Assembly: GCA_963663605.2 (NCBI GenBank)
Contig: CAXXVF010000002.1
Span: 2,418,001-2,482,000, forward strand
Length of the DNA stretch: 64,000 bases
From: Sporobacter sp963663605
GTDB lineage: Bacteria; Bacillota; Clostridia; Oscillospirales; Oscillospiraceae
Direction of reading: 5' to 3'
Shown in pieces: positions 17,433-29,712 of the stretch; the stretch's first letter is position 1, and the number at the start of each line of letters is the position of its first letter. The translations under genes and the position numbers were made by a program. Under the pieces are notes generated by a model. The model ran no database searches. It saw only the letters and a program-made list of their open reading frames with translations, and was not told where the DNA came from.

Positions 17433-17435
17433 TTA

Positions 17436-17511
17436 TGGCAGGGGCAGAAGGACTTGAACCCTCGGCACGCGGTTTTGGAGACCGCTGCTCTACCAACTGA
17501 GCTATACCCCT
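17436..17511 (-). tRNA. tRNA-Trp (CCA)
   Basis: 76 nt with encoded 3' CCA and discriminator G. Acceptor AGGGGTA pairs with TGCCCCT. The anticodon loop CTCCAAA gives CCA. Last gene of the rRNA operon. Confidence 0.97.
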
Positions 17512-17531
17512 ATTTATTTTATAATGAGTTT

Positions 17532-17608
17532 TGGTGGGCCTTCGGGGACTCGAACCCAGGACCGTCCGGTTATGAGCCGGATGCTCTAACCAACTGAGCT
17601 AAAGGCCC
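17532..17608 (-). tRNA. tRNA with CAT anticodon, probably tRNA-Ile2 (lysidine)
   Basis: 77 nt with encoded CCA. Acceptor GGGCCTT/AAGGCCC, anticodon loop CTCATAA. The body (CCTTTAGCTCAGTTGGTTAGAGC, arm GGCTCATAACC) matches my recollection of Firmicutes tRNA-Ile2 rather than elongator tRNA-Met, so it probably reads AUA after lysidine modification. tRNA-Met remains an alternative. Confidence 0.8.
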
Positions 17609-17666
17609 ACGTCGTCATCATTATAAGTATTGCCGCCACGATATTCGTGACGGCAATACCGTTTGC

Positions 17667-17742
17667 TGGCTCCCCAAGTTGGACTCGAACCAACGACCCT
17701 GCGGTTAACAGCCGCATGCTCTACCGGCTGAGCTATTGAGGA
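17667..17742 (-). tRNA. tRNA-Asn (GTT)
   Basis: 76 nt with encoded CCA and discriminator G. Acceptor TCCTCAA/TTGGGGA. The anticodon loop CTGTTAA gives GTT. Confidence 0.97.
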
Positions 17743-17775
17743 ATATTGTGAGCCTGAATAAATCCAGGCTCTTTG

Positions 17776-17891
<116 letters not shown>

Positions 17892-17979
17892 CTATGTAAT
17901 CGGTATTTCAAACCGAATACTACACCATTATGCTTTCTTTGTCAAGGAACGTTTTCAAGGAGTTTTTGCTTAAATAAAA

Positions 17980-18051
17980 TGACCCGTAGGAGAGTCGAAC
18001 TCCTGTTTGCGGCGTGAGAGGCCGCCGTCTTGACCACTTGACCAACGGGCC
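17980..18051 (-). tRNA. tRNA-Glu (CTC)
   Basis: 72 nt to the discriminator A. The 3' CCA is not encoded, unlike the other six tRNAs here. Acceptor GGCCCGT/ACGGGTC. The anticodon loop CTCTCAC gives CTC, the rarer Glu isoacceptor. Confidence 0.93.
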
Positions 18052-18054
18052 GTG

Positions 18055-18161
18055 CGTCGTCGCAAACTTCGCTTCATTTCTTCCGCCTTACGGCGAAAAT
18101 CCATTCCGCTTCGTTGCTCCTCCTTTTCGATTCAAACCCGTTTCACTGGGCTTTGAATCGA
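18055..18161 (-). repeat. rRNA-spacer repeat, copy A
   Basis: Begins CGTCGTCGCAAACT, contains the small hairpin CCGCCTTACGGCG, and ends in a 10-bp inverted repeat TCGATTCAAA/TTTGAATCGA (18127-18136, 18152-18161). Copies B (21349-21457) and C (21834-21940) share the order of parts. Lies between tRNA-Lys and tRNA-Glu. Confidence 0.7.
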
Positions 18162-18183
18162 GACGCGCGTGGGTTTTAATTAC

Positions 18184-18210
18184 CCATTGGGGTGTATCAC
18201 ACCCCAATGG
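18184..18210 (-). repeat. Perfect 12-bp palindromic hairpin at the tRNA-Lys 3' side
   Basis: CCATTGGGGTGT and ACACCCCAATGG are separated by three bases. It starts two bases beyond the tRNA-Lys CCA and has no T-run. This suggests an RNA-processing signal rather than a terminator. Confidence 0.7.
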
Positions 18211-18212
18211 TG

Positions 18213-18288
18213 TGGTACACCTTCAGGGACTCGAACCCTGGACACCCTGATTAAGAGTCAGGTGCTCTACCAGCTGAGCTAAAGGTGC
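18213..18288 (-). tRNA. tRNA-Lys (CTT)
   Basis: 76 nt with encoded CCA. Acceptor GCACCTT/AAGGTGT (first pair G-U). The anticodon loop CTCTTAA gives CTT. Confidence 0.96.
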
Positions 18289-18378
18289 TCATTTACATAA
18301 CCATATATGCATCTCTGCACCTTCAAAACCGAACAATGACTTCCTGTAACGTCCCTCAAGGCTTTTGCCTGCATTTTT

Positions 18379-21346
<2,968 letters not shown>

Positions 21347-21348
21347 CT

Positions 21349-21457
21349 ACGTCGTCGCAAACTCCACTCCACTTCTCCCGCCTTACGGCGGAAATCCGTT
21401 CCGTTACGTTGCTCCTCCTCTTCAATTCAAACCCGCTTGCGCTGGGCTTTGAATTGA
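21349..21457 (-). repeat. rRNA-spacer repeat, copy B
   Basis: Same parts as copy A: GTCGTCGCAAACTC, CCGCCTTACGGCG and a terminal inverted repeat TCAATTCAAA/TTTGAATTGA (21422-21431, 21448-21457). One G-C pair of copy A is replaced by A-T, a compensatory change. Lies directly upstream of the 23S 5' end. Confidence 0.7.
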
Positions 21458-21755
21458 GATTACATAAGCTTCATAACACGCTTTGTTGCCACGTCTCTTA
21501 AGCTATGGTTCTCGTTAAGAATTATGCAGGCACTTACAGAAGTTCGAAATCGTTTTTGTTACCCTTTAATTTAAAAAGTTCCACAATTCCTGCATCATGT
21601 CTTTCGACACAACGCGCTTTTTCTGTTGCCTTGCTTTTGTCACATTTTCGTCATTGTTCAGTTTTCAAGGTGCAGTTTCCGGTTTACTTGAAACCAGATA
21701 CCGATACTTATCAAATCTGTTAAGCACCCGTATCTGCCTTCAGCACCGTTAATTT
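21458..21755 (-). other. 23S / tRNA-Ile spacer
   Basis: Transcribed rRNA spacer of ~300 bases with no gene. It contains a CCTTGAAAACTGAAC block typical of Gram-positive rRNA spacers near 21655-21675. Confidence 0.5.
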
Positions 21756-21832
21756 TGGTGGGCCCAAGTGGACTCGAACCACCGACCTTACGATTATCAG
21801 TCGTACGCTCTAACCAGCTGAGCTATGGGCCC
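21756..21832 (-). tRNA. tRNA-Ile (GAT)
   Basis: 77 nt with encoded CCA. Acceptor GGGCCCA/TGGGCCC. The anticodon loop CTGATAA gives GAT. Classical 16S-23S spacer tRNA. Confidence 0.97.
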
Positions 21833-21833
21833 T

Positions 21834-21940
21834 CGTCGCCGCGGACTCCGCTAAGTCTCGCATCACCGCTTGCAGCAATGCTCGCTCGCTTCGTCGCGCC
21901 TTCTCTCCGGCCCAAATCCGCTTCGCTTGCTTTGTGCCGG
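21834..21940 (-). repeat. rRNA-spacer repeat, copy C (divergent)
   Basis: Starts CGTCGCCGCGGACTCCGCT, and its 3' part contains AAATCCGCTTCGCTTGCT as in copies A and B. It ends in an inverted repeat CCGGCCCAAA/TTTGTGCCGG with one mismatch. Lies between tRNA-Ala and tRNA-Ile. Confidence 0.55.
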
Positions 21941-21952
21941 CTATTGTAGATT

Positions 21953-22028
21953 TGGTGGAGATAAGCGGAATCGAACCGCTGACCCCCTGCTTGCAAAGCA
22001 GGTGCTCTCCCAGCTGAGCTATACCCCC
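21953..22028 (-). tRNA. tRNA-Ala (TGC)
   Basis: 76 nt with encoded CCA. Acceptor GGGGGTA/TATCTCC. The anticodon loop TTTGCAA gives TGC. First tRNA of the 16S-23S spacer. Confidence 0.97.
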
Positions 22029-22166
22029 GCGGTATATGCACAAAATACACATAATTATAGTGTACCCTCTAAATTAAACAATGTAAGTTAGTTGACGCGA
22101 AAAGGTCTGACCTAGGAAGATATGCCGGTTTATGTGACCGGTCTTTGACCGGCCGCCGACTGCTCT

Positions 22167-23705
<1,539 letters not shown>

Positions 23706-23962
23706 GGTATCTTAATCAAGCCCTAGAGCCTGAAGAAAATCGTCATTCATTGATTGCTAATTCTAGCTTCTCAAAGTTATTTTTATAGTTAGCTGCCCGG
23801 TCGCTGACAACGCCGAAAGCCAACTTAAGGTCCCTTTTCTTGGTGCGTTCTTTCGCTTACATTGTTTAATTTACAAGGTACACAACAGACTCCCTCAGAA
23901 GCCTGTCACAAGCTCACTTCGCTTCCGCTCCGCTCGCTCTCCGCCTTTGTCGGCGGACTTTA

Positions 23963-23991
23963 AGAATACCATACTCTGTATCCCTTGTCAA
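23963..23991 (-). promoter_or_regulatory. rRNA operon promoter, proximal
   Basis: TTGACA-17 bp-TATTCT, about 260 bases upstream of the mature 16S 5' end. The intervening leader (23706-23960) holds no gene, only a GC-rich hairpin (CCGCC/GGCGG at about 23941-23956). Confidence 0.85.
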
Positions 23992-24079
23992 GATAATATT
24001 GCACTTTCTCCCATGCAATTTTTACCTCACGTGCCCGCCGTACCAGGCCTCCCGCATCCTCTCTTGAAGACGCCCCGTT

Positions 24080-24108
24080 AATATACCATCTGACCTCCCC
24101 TATGTCAA
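24080..24108 (-). promoter_or_regulatory. rRNA operon promoter, distal
   Basis: TTGACA-17 bp-TATATT, ~117 bases upstream of the proximal promoter. Tandem strong promoters are typical of rRNA operons. Confidence 0.85.
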
Positions 24109-24186
24109 CCCCCTTTTTTTCCTTTTTCTATCTTTTCGCGTTAAATAAATCTGCCTTGCCGTGTGTGTCACTTGCGGTCTTAATAA

Positions 24187-24220
24187 AGAGAAAGCGCACC
24201 CGTCAGGGCGCGCTTTCTCT
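24187..24220 (-). terminator. purA terminator
   Basis: Perfect 11-bp stem AGAGAAAGCGC/GCGCTTTCTCT with TTTATTAAG after it on the minus strand. It separates purA from the rRNA promoters. Confidence 0.85.
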
Positions 24221-24286
24221 GAGCTGATACGCGTTATGGTATTATGGCGTTTTTAAAGGGCTCTTTTTGCTCAAAAAGTCTATTGC

Positions 24287-25561
24287 TTACCTTATTATAA
24301 TATTATCTCTTTCCGGACCGACGGAAACGTACCGGATCGGGCAGTCAATCTCGTTCTCAATATATTCAACATAGTCTCTGGCCTGCTTCGGCAGCTTCAG
24401 ATAGTCGCGAACACCCGTTATATCCACACCCCAGCCGGGCATGGATGTTAAAACCGGTTTTGCGTTTTCCATCAGCGGCGTGAACGGAAAATGATCCGTT
24501 GTCTTTCCGTCGATATCATACGCTTTGCAGATGGGTATTTCATTTAAATATGAAAGGCAATCAAGTTTTGTCAGCGCGACGGAGGTGGCGCCCTGCATCT
24601 TGACGCCGTAGCGTGTAGCCGGGATGTCGATCGGACCGACTCTTCTGGGCCGGCCGGTCGCCGCGCCGTATTCTCCGGCGATCTTACGAAGTTCTTCCGC
24701 CTGCTCACCAAACCATTCGGCGACAAACGGCCCTTCGCCGACACATGTTGAAAATGCTTTGACGACCCCCAGAACCTCGTCCAATTTTAAAAACGGTGCG
24801 CCTGAACCGATAGGCGCGTAGGCAGCCATCGGTGATGAAGACGAGGTATACGGATATATACCGAAATCGATATCGCGCAGCGCGCCGAGCTGTGCTTCAA
24901 ACATGATATTCTTACCGGCTTTTGACGTTTCATACAAATATTCCGACGTATCGCAGATATAGGGTCTGAGCGGCGCGCCAAACTCTTCCGCCCATTCGAG
25001 CATCTCTGAAACAGTGTGCGTATCTGCCTTATATACACTCTTAATATAAAGGTTTTTCCACTCCATGACGCTTTCAAGGTGTTTTTTTAACGTTTCCGGG
25101 AGGAGCAGATCTCCTATCTGAATGGCTTTTTTAAGGTATTTATCGCCGTATACGGGCGCGATACCTCTTTTGGTCGAGCCATACTTAGCGTCTTTCAGCC
25201 TGGCCTCTTCAAGCGCATCCTGTTCCTTATGAAACGGAAAAACAATGATCGCCCGGTTGCTGATTTTAAAATTATCGGGCGTAATCGCTATTCCTTTGTC
25301 ACGAAGCGTCTGCATTTCGCCCACCAGGTGTTCAAGATCAATGACCGTTCCGTTTCCAAGGATATTGACGGTGCGCTCATGAAAAATTCCCGACGGGATC
25401 AGGTTGAGCGCGAATTTCCCGTATCTATTAACCACGGTATGCCCGGCGTTGCTGCCGCCCTGATACCGGATGACGATATCGTATTTTTCTGCGAGCAGGT
25501 CGATCATACGACCTTTGCCCTCGTCTCCCCAGTTGACGCCAACTATAGCACAATTGGACAT
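24287..25561 (-). CDS. purA: Adenylosuccinate synthetase
   Basis: Condenses IMP with aspartate using GTP, the first committed step to AMP. The GTP-binding GDEGKG motif is at residues 12-17, and NAGHTVV with the catalytic His is at 38-44. STKRGIAPVY and the C-terminal TKLDCL guanine-contact segment are present. At 424 residues it is complete. It is transcribed alone from a promoter at 25615-25643 and closed by a perfect terminator. Confidence 0.97.
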   Translation of the reverse strand: MSNCAIVGVNWGDEGKGRMIDLLAEKYDIVIRYQGGSNAGHTVVNRYGKFALNLIPSGIFHERTVNILGNGTVIDLEHLVGEMQTLRDKGIAITPDNFKISNRAIIVFPFHKEQDALEEARLKDAKYGSTKRGIAPVYGDKYLKKAIQIGDLLLPETLKKHLESVMEWKNLYIKSVYKADTHTVSEMLEWAEEFGAPLRPYICDTSEYLYETSKAGKNIMFEAQLGALRDIDFGIYPYTSSSSPMAAYAPIGSGAPFLKLDEVLGVVKAFSTCVGEGPFVAEWFGEQAEELRKIAGEYGAATGRPRRVGPIDIPATRYGVKMQGATSVALTKLDCLSYLNEIPICKAYDIDGKTTDHFPFTPLMENAKPVLTSMPGWGVDITGVRDYLKLPKQARDYVEYIENEIDCPIRYVSVGPERDNIIIR

Positions 25562-25614
25562 GTTATGTTCCCCTTTCGCTTGGCGTTTTTAGCGCCCGGT
25601 TTTCAACAACACCG

Positions 25615-25643
25615 ATTGTACATTATTACAGGATTGAAGTCAA
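25615..25643 (-). promoter_or_regulatory. purA promoter
   Basis: TTGACT-17 bp-TACAAT, 54 bases upstream of the purA start codon. No guanine-box or purine riboswitch core is visible in the short leader. Confidence 0.75.
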
Positions 25644-25666
25644 CTTGGCGTCTAATGTGAAAGAAT

Positions 25667-25702
25667 GCAGGCCGGTGTTGTCCACACGGCCTGTTGCTTT
25701 TT
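25667..25702. terminator. Terminator hairpin between ANTAR gene and purA
   Basis: CAGGCCG pairs with CGGCCTG. The plus side ends in TTGCTTTTT, the minus side in CATTCTTTC. The only gene transcribed into it is the minus-strand ANTAR regulator. Confidence 0.6.
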
Positions 25703-25715
25703 ATAGGTTGTCGAT

Positions 25716-26252
25716 CTATGCGTATGTGCTGATAATCAGCTTTGCTGTCTCCGCTGCTTTTCTGCCGGTATCCATGCTCCTTCTTTGTATAAACCGATGT
25801 GCTTCTTCCTCCGTCATCCCGTTTTTATTCATCAGAAGTTCTTTTGCCTTGTTGATATCAGCCGTATCTTTTTCCGACCGCCGGGGAGGCGCGGCCCGGT
25901 AGTGCTTCTCCTGCATCTGCAAAAGCATACGGACAGACGAAACAAGGTCACCTCTGGAAAACGGTGTCGGCAGCTTGAAAATATTATCATTGACGCAAAG
26001 CTCCAGCTGCTGAGGCGTTGCTACGGTCAAAACCATTGCCAGTCCATTCAAGTCGTACGCCAGATCCGACGCTGTCATTTCAGAGAGTTTGTATCCGCTG
26101 ATGACAATACCGCCGCTCATCTTTCGTATAGCCCGAATTGCTTCCGATCCTGACCGGCAGCTTACTTTAATTTGTATGCCGTTTGCTTCAAGTATGTCGC
26201 AAATCCGCTTCCGATTATTTTCATTTTCAAAAGCGACAACGATTTTTTCCAT
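25716..26252 (-). CDS. ANTAR-domain antiterminator with degenerate receiver
   Basis: A 178-residue regulator. The N-terminal half has a receiver-like alternation, but the phospho-acceptor Asp position reads Ser-Gly (VISGYK around residue 52), so phosphorylation is unlikely. The C-terminal ~55 residues (INKAKELLMNKNGMTEEEAHRFIQRRSMDTGRKAAETAKLII) match the ANTAR three-helix RNA-binding domain that stabilises antitermination hairpins. It lies 51 bases downstream of glnA on the same strand, an arrangement common in Clostridia that suggests control of nitrogen genes, perhaps glnA itself. The signal it senses cannot be read. Confidence 0.88.
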   Translation of the reverse strand: MEKIVVAFENENNRKRICDILEANGIQIKVSCRSGSEAIRAIRKMSGGIVISGYKLSEMTASDLAYDLNGLAMVLTVATPQQLELCVNDNIFKLPTPFSRGDLVSSVRMLLQMQEKHYRAAPPRRSEKDTADINKAKELLMNKNGMTEEEAHRFIQRRSMDTGRKAAETAKLIISTYA

Positions 26253-26303
26253 AGCTTCGCCTCCTTTCCACCCTCGTTTCAGGCATCATCAAGCAGATCC
26301 ATA

Positions 26304-27635
26304 TCAATAGGTCACGAAATATTTATCAAGTTCCCAATTGCTGACCTGAATGCGGTATTCGTCCCACTCGGCCTCTTTGCCCAGACAATACTGTGTGAAA
26401 ACATGCTCTCCGAGCGTTTCCCGCATCAATGCATCCTTCTTGAGTTCGGCTACCGCCTCCTCCAGAGACCCCGGCAGGCTGGCTATGCCTTTTTTCTCGC
26501 GTGATTCATTATCCATGCTATAAATGTTATCTGTGATTTCAGCCGGCGGCGTCAAACCTTTTTCAATACCGTCCAGGCCGGCCGCGAGGCAAACCGCAAG
26601 AGAGAGATACGGGTTGCAGGACGGGTCGGGGTTGCGAAGTTCAACGCGCGTCGACTGTCCGCGCGCAGCCGGGATGCGGATAAGCGCGCTCCGGTTTGAG
26701 GCAGACCAAGCCAGATAACAGGGCGCCTCATATCCCGGAACGAGTCGTTTATAGGAGTTGACAAGCGGATTTGTTACCGCACACATACCGCGTACGTGTT
26801 TAAGAAGCCCGGCAATAAATCCATACGCTTCCTTCGACAGCCCTTTTTGTCCGCTCTCGTCGAAGAAGACGTTCCTTCCGTCCCGGAAAAGCGACATATT
26901 TGTGTGCATTCCGGAGCCGTTGATTCCGAAAATCGGCTTAGGCATAAACGTGGCGTGCTGTCCGTTTTTTTGCGCAAGTGATTTTACAGCCATCTTAAAG
27001 GTCATAATATTGTCGGCTGCCTGAAGCGCCTCGGCGTATTTAAAATCAATCTCATGCTGCCCTGCAGCAACCTCATGGTGCGATGCTTCGATCTCAAACC
27101 CCATGTCCTCCAGCGTCATGCAGATCTCCCGGCGCGTCCCCTCGCCCCGATCAAGGGGCCCCAGGTCGAAATACCCCGCTTCATCATCGGTCCTTGAAAT
27201 AGGCGTGCCCCGCTCATCGGTCTGGAACAGGAAGAATTCGCATTCCGGTCCGACGTTGAACATGTAGCCCATATCCGCAGCTCTTTTCAGGACTTTCTTC
27301 AGGACATAGCGCGGGTCGCCGATAAACGGCGTGCCGTCCGGATTGTAAACGTCACAGATCAGTCTTGCAACCTTACCGTACTGCGGACGCCACGGGAGGA
27401 TCATGAAGCTGTCCAAATCCGGATACAGACACTGGTCGGATTCCTGAATGCGCACAAACCCTTCAATGGAGCTGCCGTCAATCATGACTTGGTTGTTGAC
27501 TGCCTTTTCGATCTGCGATGCGGTAATCGCAACGTTCTTCAGCTGCCCGAATATGTCGGTAAACTGCATGCGGATGAACTTGATATCACCCTCATTGACC
27601 ATTGAAATAATATCTTCTTTTGTGTATTTGCTCAT
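26304..27635 (-). CDS. glnA: Glutamine synthetase type I
   Basis: Makes glutamine from glutamate, ammonia and ATP. At 443 residues it has the GSI-alpha length, without the ~25-residue adenylylation-region insert of GSI-beta, so control is probably by feedback and transcription. The beta-grasp N-terminus, the MIDGSSIEGF segment, the ECEFFLF metal site and NGSGMHTNMSL are intact. I choose ATG 27635, because AAAGGAG lies eight bases upstream; the in-frame codon at 27659 precedes that site. It forms a pair with the ANTAR regulator downstream. Confidence 0.96.
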   Translation of the reverse strand: MSKYTKEDIISMVNEGDIKFIRMQFTDIFGQLKNVAITASQIEKAVNNQVMIDGSSIEGFVRIQESDQCLYPDLDSFMILPWRPQYGKVARLICDVYNPDGTPFIGDPRYVLKKVLKRAADMGYMFNVGPECEFFLFQTDERGTPISRTDDEAGYFDLGPLDRGEGTRREICMTLEDMGFEIEASHHEVAAGQHEIDFKYAEALQAADNIMTFKMAVKSLAQKNGQHATFMPKPIFGINGSGMHTNMSLFRDGRNVFFDESGQKGLSKEAYGFIAGLLKHVRGMCAVTNPLVNSYKRLVPGYEAPCYLAWSASNRSALIRIPAARGQSTRVELRNPDPSCNPYLSLAVCLAAGLDGIEKGLTPPAEITDNIYSMDNESREKKGIASLPGSLEEAVAELKKDALMRETLGEHVFTQYCLGKEAEWDEYRIQVSNWELDKYFVTY

Positions 27636-27849
27636 AATGTGTCTCCTTTCGGTTTTCACGTTTACGTTTATCCGGGTAAAAAAGCTAAATAATAATACAT
27701 CCGTGCAGGTCTGTCTGATTGTTATAATATGCGCTGTTAAACACTATTTTAAAGATAATTCACCATAACGATATAAAATCAGAAGGACAGCGGGTTATCT
27801 GATTGCACACTATCCATGCCCTTTACTTGCCCTTCCGACCATAAAAAAA

Positions 27850-27879
27850 ATTATACAGCTTTTTTGTGCTTTATGTCAA
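27850..27879 (-). promoter_or_regulatory. glnA promoter and long leader
   Basis: Perfect hexamers TTGACA and TATAAT with an 18-bp spacer. The leader before the start codon is about 205 bases. It contains an AATCAGA/TCTGATT hairpin followed by TTTAT (27774-27805), a possible weak attenuator. I could not find a convincing pair of ANTAR hexaloop hairpins. Confidence 0.8.
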
Positions 27880-27980
27880 TATCACAACTTCTAATTCATT
27901 GAAGTTTACCATGCCTCTTCTTTTTTTATTTATATTATGTTTTTCTTTTCCGTTGATTCAAAGAAGTCATCTATGTTGTA

Positions 27981-28009
27981 TTGACATACTGTCGGCTCAG
28001 TGTTAATAT
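27981..28009 (+). promoter_or_regulatory. pyrG promoter
   Basis: TTGACA-17 bp-TAATAT, placing the transcript start near 28016, only ~22 bases before the GTG. It excludes the upstream ATG at 27981 as a start. There is no room for an attenuator. Confidence 0.85.
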
Positions 28010-28037
28010 ACAATATCATGTGTATAGGGGGGATTCA

Positions 28038-29660
28038 GTGGCTACGAAGCATGTATTTATCACGGGTGGTGTTGTGTCGGGTCTCGGCAAAGGCATTTGT
28101 GCCGCTTCTTTAGGCCGACTGCTCAAGCAGCGCGGCTTACATGTCACGCTCCAGAAATTTGACCCGTATATCAATGTAGATCCGGGTACAATGAGCCCCT
28201 ATCAGCACGGAGAGGTTTTTGTAACGGATGACGGTGCGGAAACCGATTTGGACCTCGGTCATTACGAGCGTTTTGTTGACGAGAGCCTGACGGGTGATTC
28301 CAGTATCAGTTCCGGTAAAATATACTGGACCGTTTTAAACCGTGAACGCAGCGGAGATTATCTCGGACGTACCGTCCAGATTATCCCGCATATTACAGAC
28401 GAGATCAAAGCCCGTATTTACAGTCTTGATAACGACGATCAGGATGTTATCATCGCCGAGATCGGCGGGACTGTGGGCGACATTGAAAGCCAGCCGTATC
28501 TCGAGGCCATACGTCAGGTAGCCAACGAAAGAGGACGCGAAAACGTCCTTTTTATACATGTCTCGCTTATCGTTCAGATTCCCGGCTCCGACGAACTCAA
28601 AAGCAAGCCCACACAGCATTCCGTCAAGGAGCTTCTGAGTATAGGGATACAGCCGGATATTCTGGTCTGCCGGAGCAATTTGCCGATCACACCGGCCATC
28701 CGGAATAAGATATCTTTGTTTTGCAATGTGGAGCCCGACTGCGTCATTCAAAACGTGACGGCCTGCTGCCTTTATGAAGTCCCCTTGCTTATGGCCCGCG
28801 AAGGCCTTGACCGCGTTGTGTGCAGGAAACTTGGCCTTCAGGTTTCAGAACCGGATCTGGACGAATGGACACGCATGGTCGACCGCGCACAAAGCGCGTC
28901 AAAAGACGTTACGATTGCTTTGGTCGGTAAGTATACGCAGCTGCATGACGCGTACCTGAGCGTCGTGGAAGCGCTCAGTCACGCGGGGACGGCCAATGAT
29001 GCGGTCGTCACTGTGAAGTGGGTCGATTCTGAGGAAGTTGTGGAGGAAAACGTCGCCGCTTTGCTGGAGGGCTGTCACGGCGTTTTAGTCCCGGGCGGTT
29101 TCGGCGACCGCGGTATCGAGGGAATGATCACGGCAGCTAAGTACGCGCGAGAGAATAAAATACCATATTTCGGCATTTGTCTGGGTATGCAAATGGCTGT
29201 TGTCGAGTTTGCCCGCCATGTCGCCGGACTTGCAGACGCGCATTCTTCTGAATTCAACGAGCTGACAAACTATCCTATTATTGACCTGATGCCCGATCAA
29301 GTCGGCATCACCAAAAAGGGCGGCACTATGCGGCTTGGTAAATACCCCTGTCATTTGTCGGAAAGCAGCCGCTCGGCCAAACTATACGGCACAACGGTTA
29401 TTTCCGAGCGCCACCGGCACAGATATGAATTTAGTAATGATTACAGGGATACACTTAAAGAAAGCGGCCTCAATCTTGTCGGGCTGTCTCCCAACGGCAA
29501 TCTTGTGGAGGTCGTTGAGTATGACAAGCACCCGTGGTTTGTCGGCGTGCAGTTTCATCCGGAATTTAAAAGCCGACCCACGAAAGCGCACCCGTTGTTT
29601 TTCGGGTTTATAAAAGCCGCTTTTGAATACGGCGAAGCGAATCAAACACCAAGTAATTGA
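28038..29660 (+). CDS. pyrG: CTP synthase
   Basis: Amidates UTP to CTP using ATP and glutamine. The N-terminal synthase domain begins KHVFITGGVVSGLGKG (P-loop), with the CTP/UTP-binding segment DPYINVDPGTMSPYQHGEVFVTDDGAETDLDLGHYERF. The C-terminal class I glutamine amidotransferase has PYFGICLGMQ with its Cys nucleophile and a terminal HPEF. At 540 residues it is complete. The GTG start at 28038 follows a GGGGGG ribosome-binding site, and the promoter position supports it. Confidence 0.97.
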   Translation: MATKHVFITGGVVSGLGKGICAASLGRLLKQRGLHVTLQKFDPYINVDPGTMSPYQHGEVFVTDDGAETDLDLGHYERFVDESLTGDSSISSGKIYWTVLNRERSGDYLGRTVQIIPHITDEIKARIYSLDNDDQDVIIAEIGGTVGDIESQPYLEAIRQVANERGRENVLFIHVSLIVQIPGSDELKSKPTQHSVKELLSIGIQPDILVCRSNLPITPAIRNKISLFCNVEPDCVIQNVTACCLYEVPLLMAREGLDRVVCRKLGLQVSEPDLDEWTRMVDRAQSASKDVTIALVGKYTQLHDAYLSVVEALSHAGTANDAVVTVKWVDSEEVVEENVAALLEGCHGVLVPGGFGDRGIEGMITAAKYARENKIPYFGICLGMQMAVVEFARHVAGLADAHSSEFNELTNYPIIDLMPDQVGITKKGGTMRLGKYPCHLSESSRSAKLYGTTVISERHRHRYEFSNDYRDTLKESGLNLVGLSPNGNLVEVVEYDKHPWFVGVQFHPEFKSRPTKAHPLFFGFIKAAFEYGEANQTPSN

Positions 29661-29669
29661 CGATAACCG

Positions 29670-29704
29670 ACAAAAAACAGGCAGCGGCTGCTGCCTGTTT
29701 TTGT
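29670..29704. terminator. Bidirectional terminator between pyrG and prsA
   Basis: Long perfect stem (AAAAACAGGCAGC/GCTGCCTGTTTTT) with a GGCT loop and A/T runs on both sides. It serves the convergent pyrG and foldase genes. Confidence 0.92.
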
Positions 29705-29712
29705 CGTGCATC

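Noticed and set aside
17532..17608. Initiator tRNA-Met
   Set aside because: The CAT anticodon is present but the anticodon stem lacks the three G-C pairs of initiator tRNA and the body matches tRNA-Ile2.
28010..28037. pyrG attenuator with reiterative G addition
   Set aside because: The predicted transcript begins about 22 bases before the GTG and does not start with the GGGC-type sequence; there is no hairpin.
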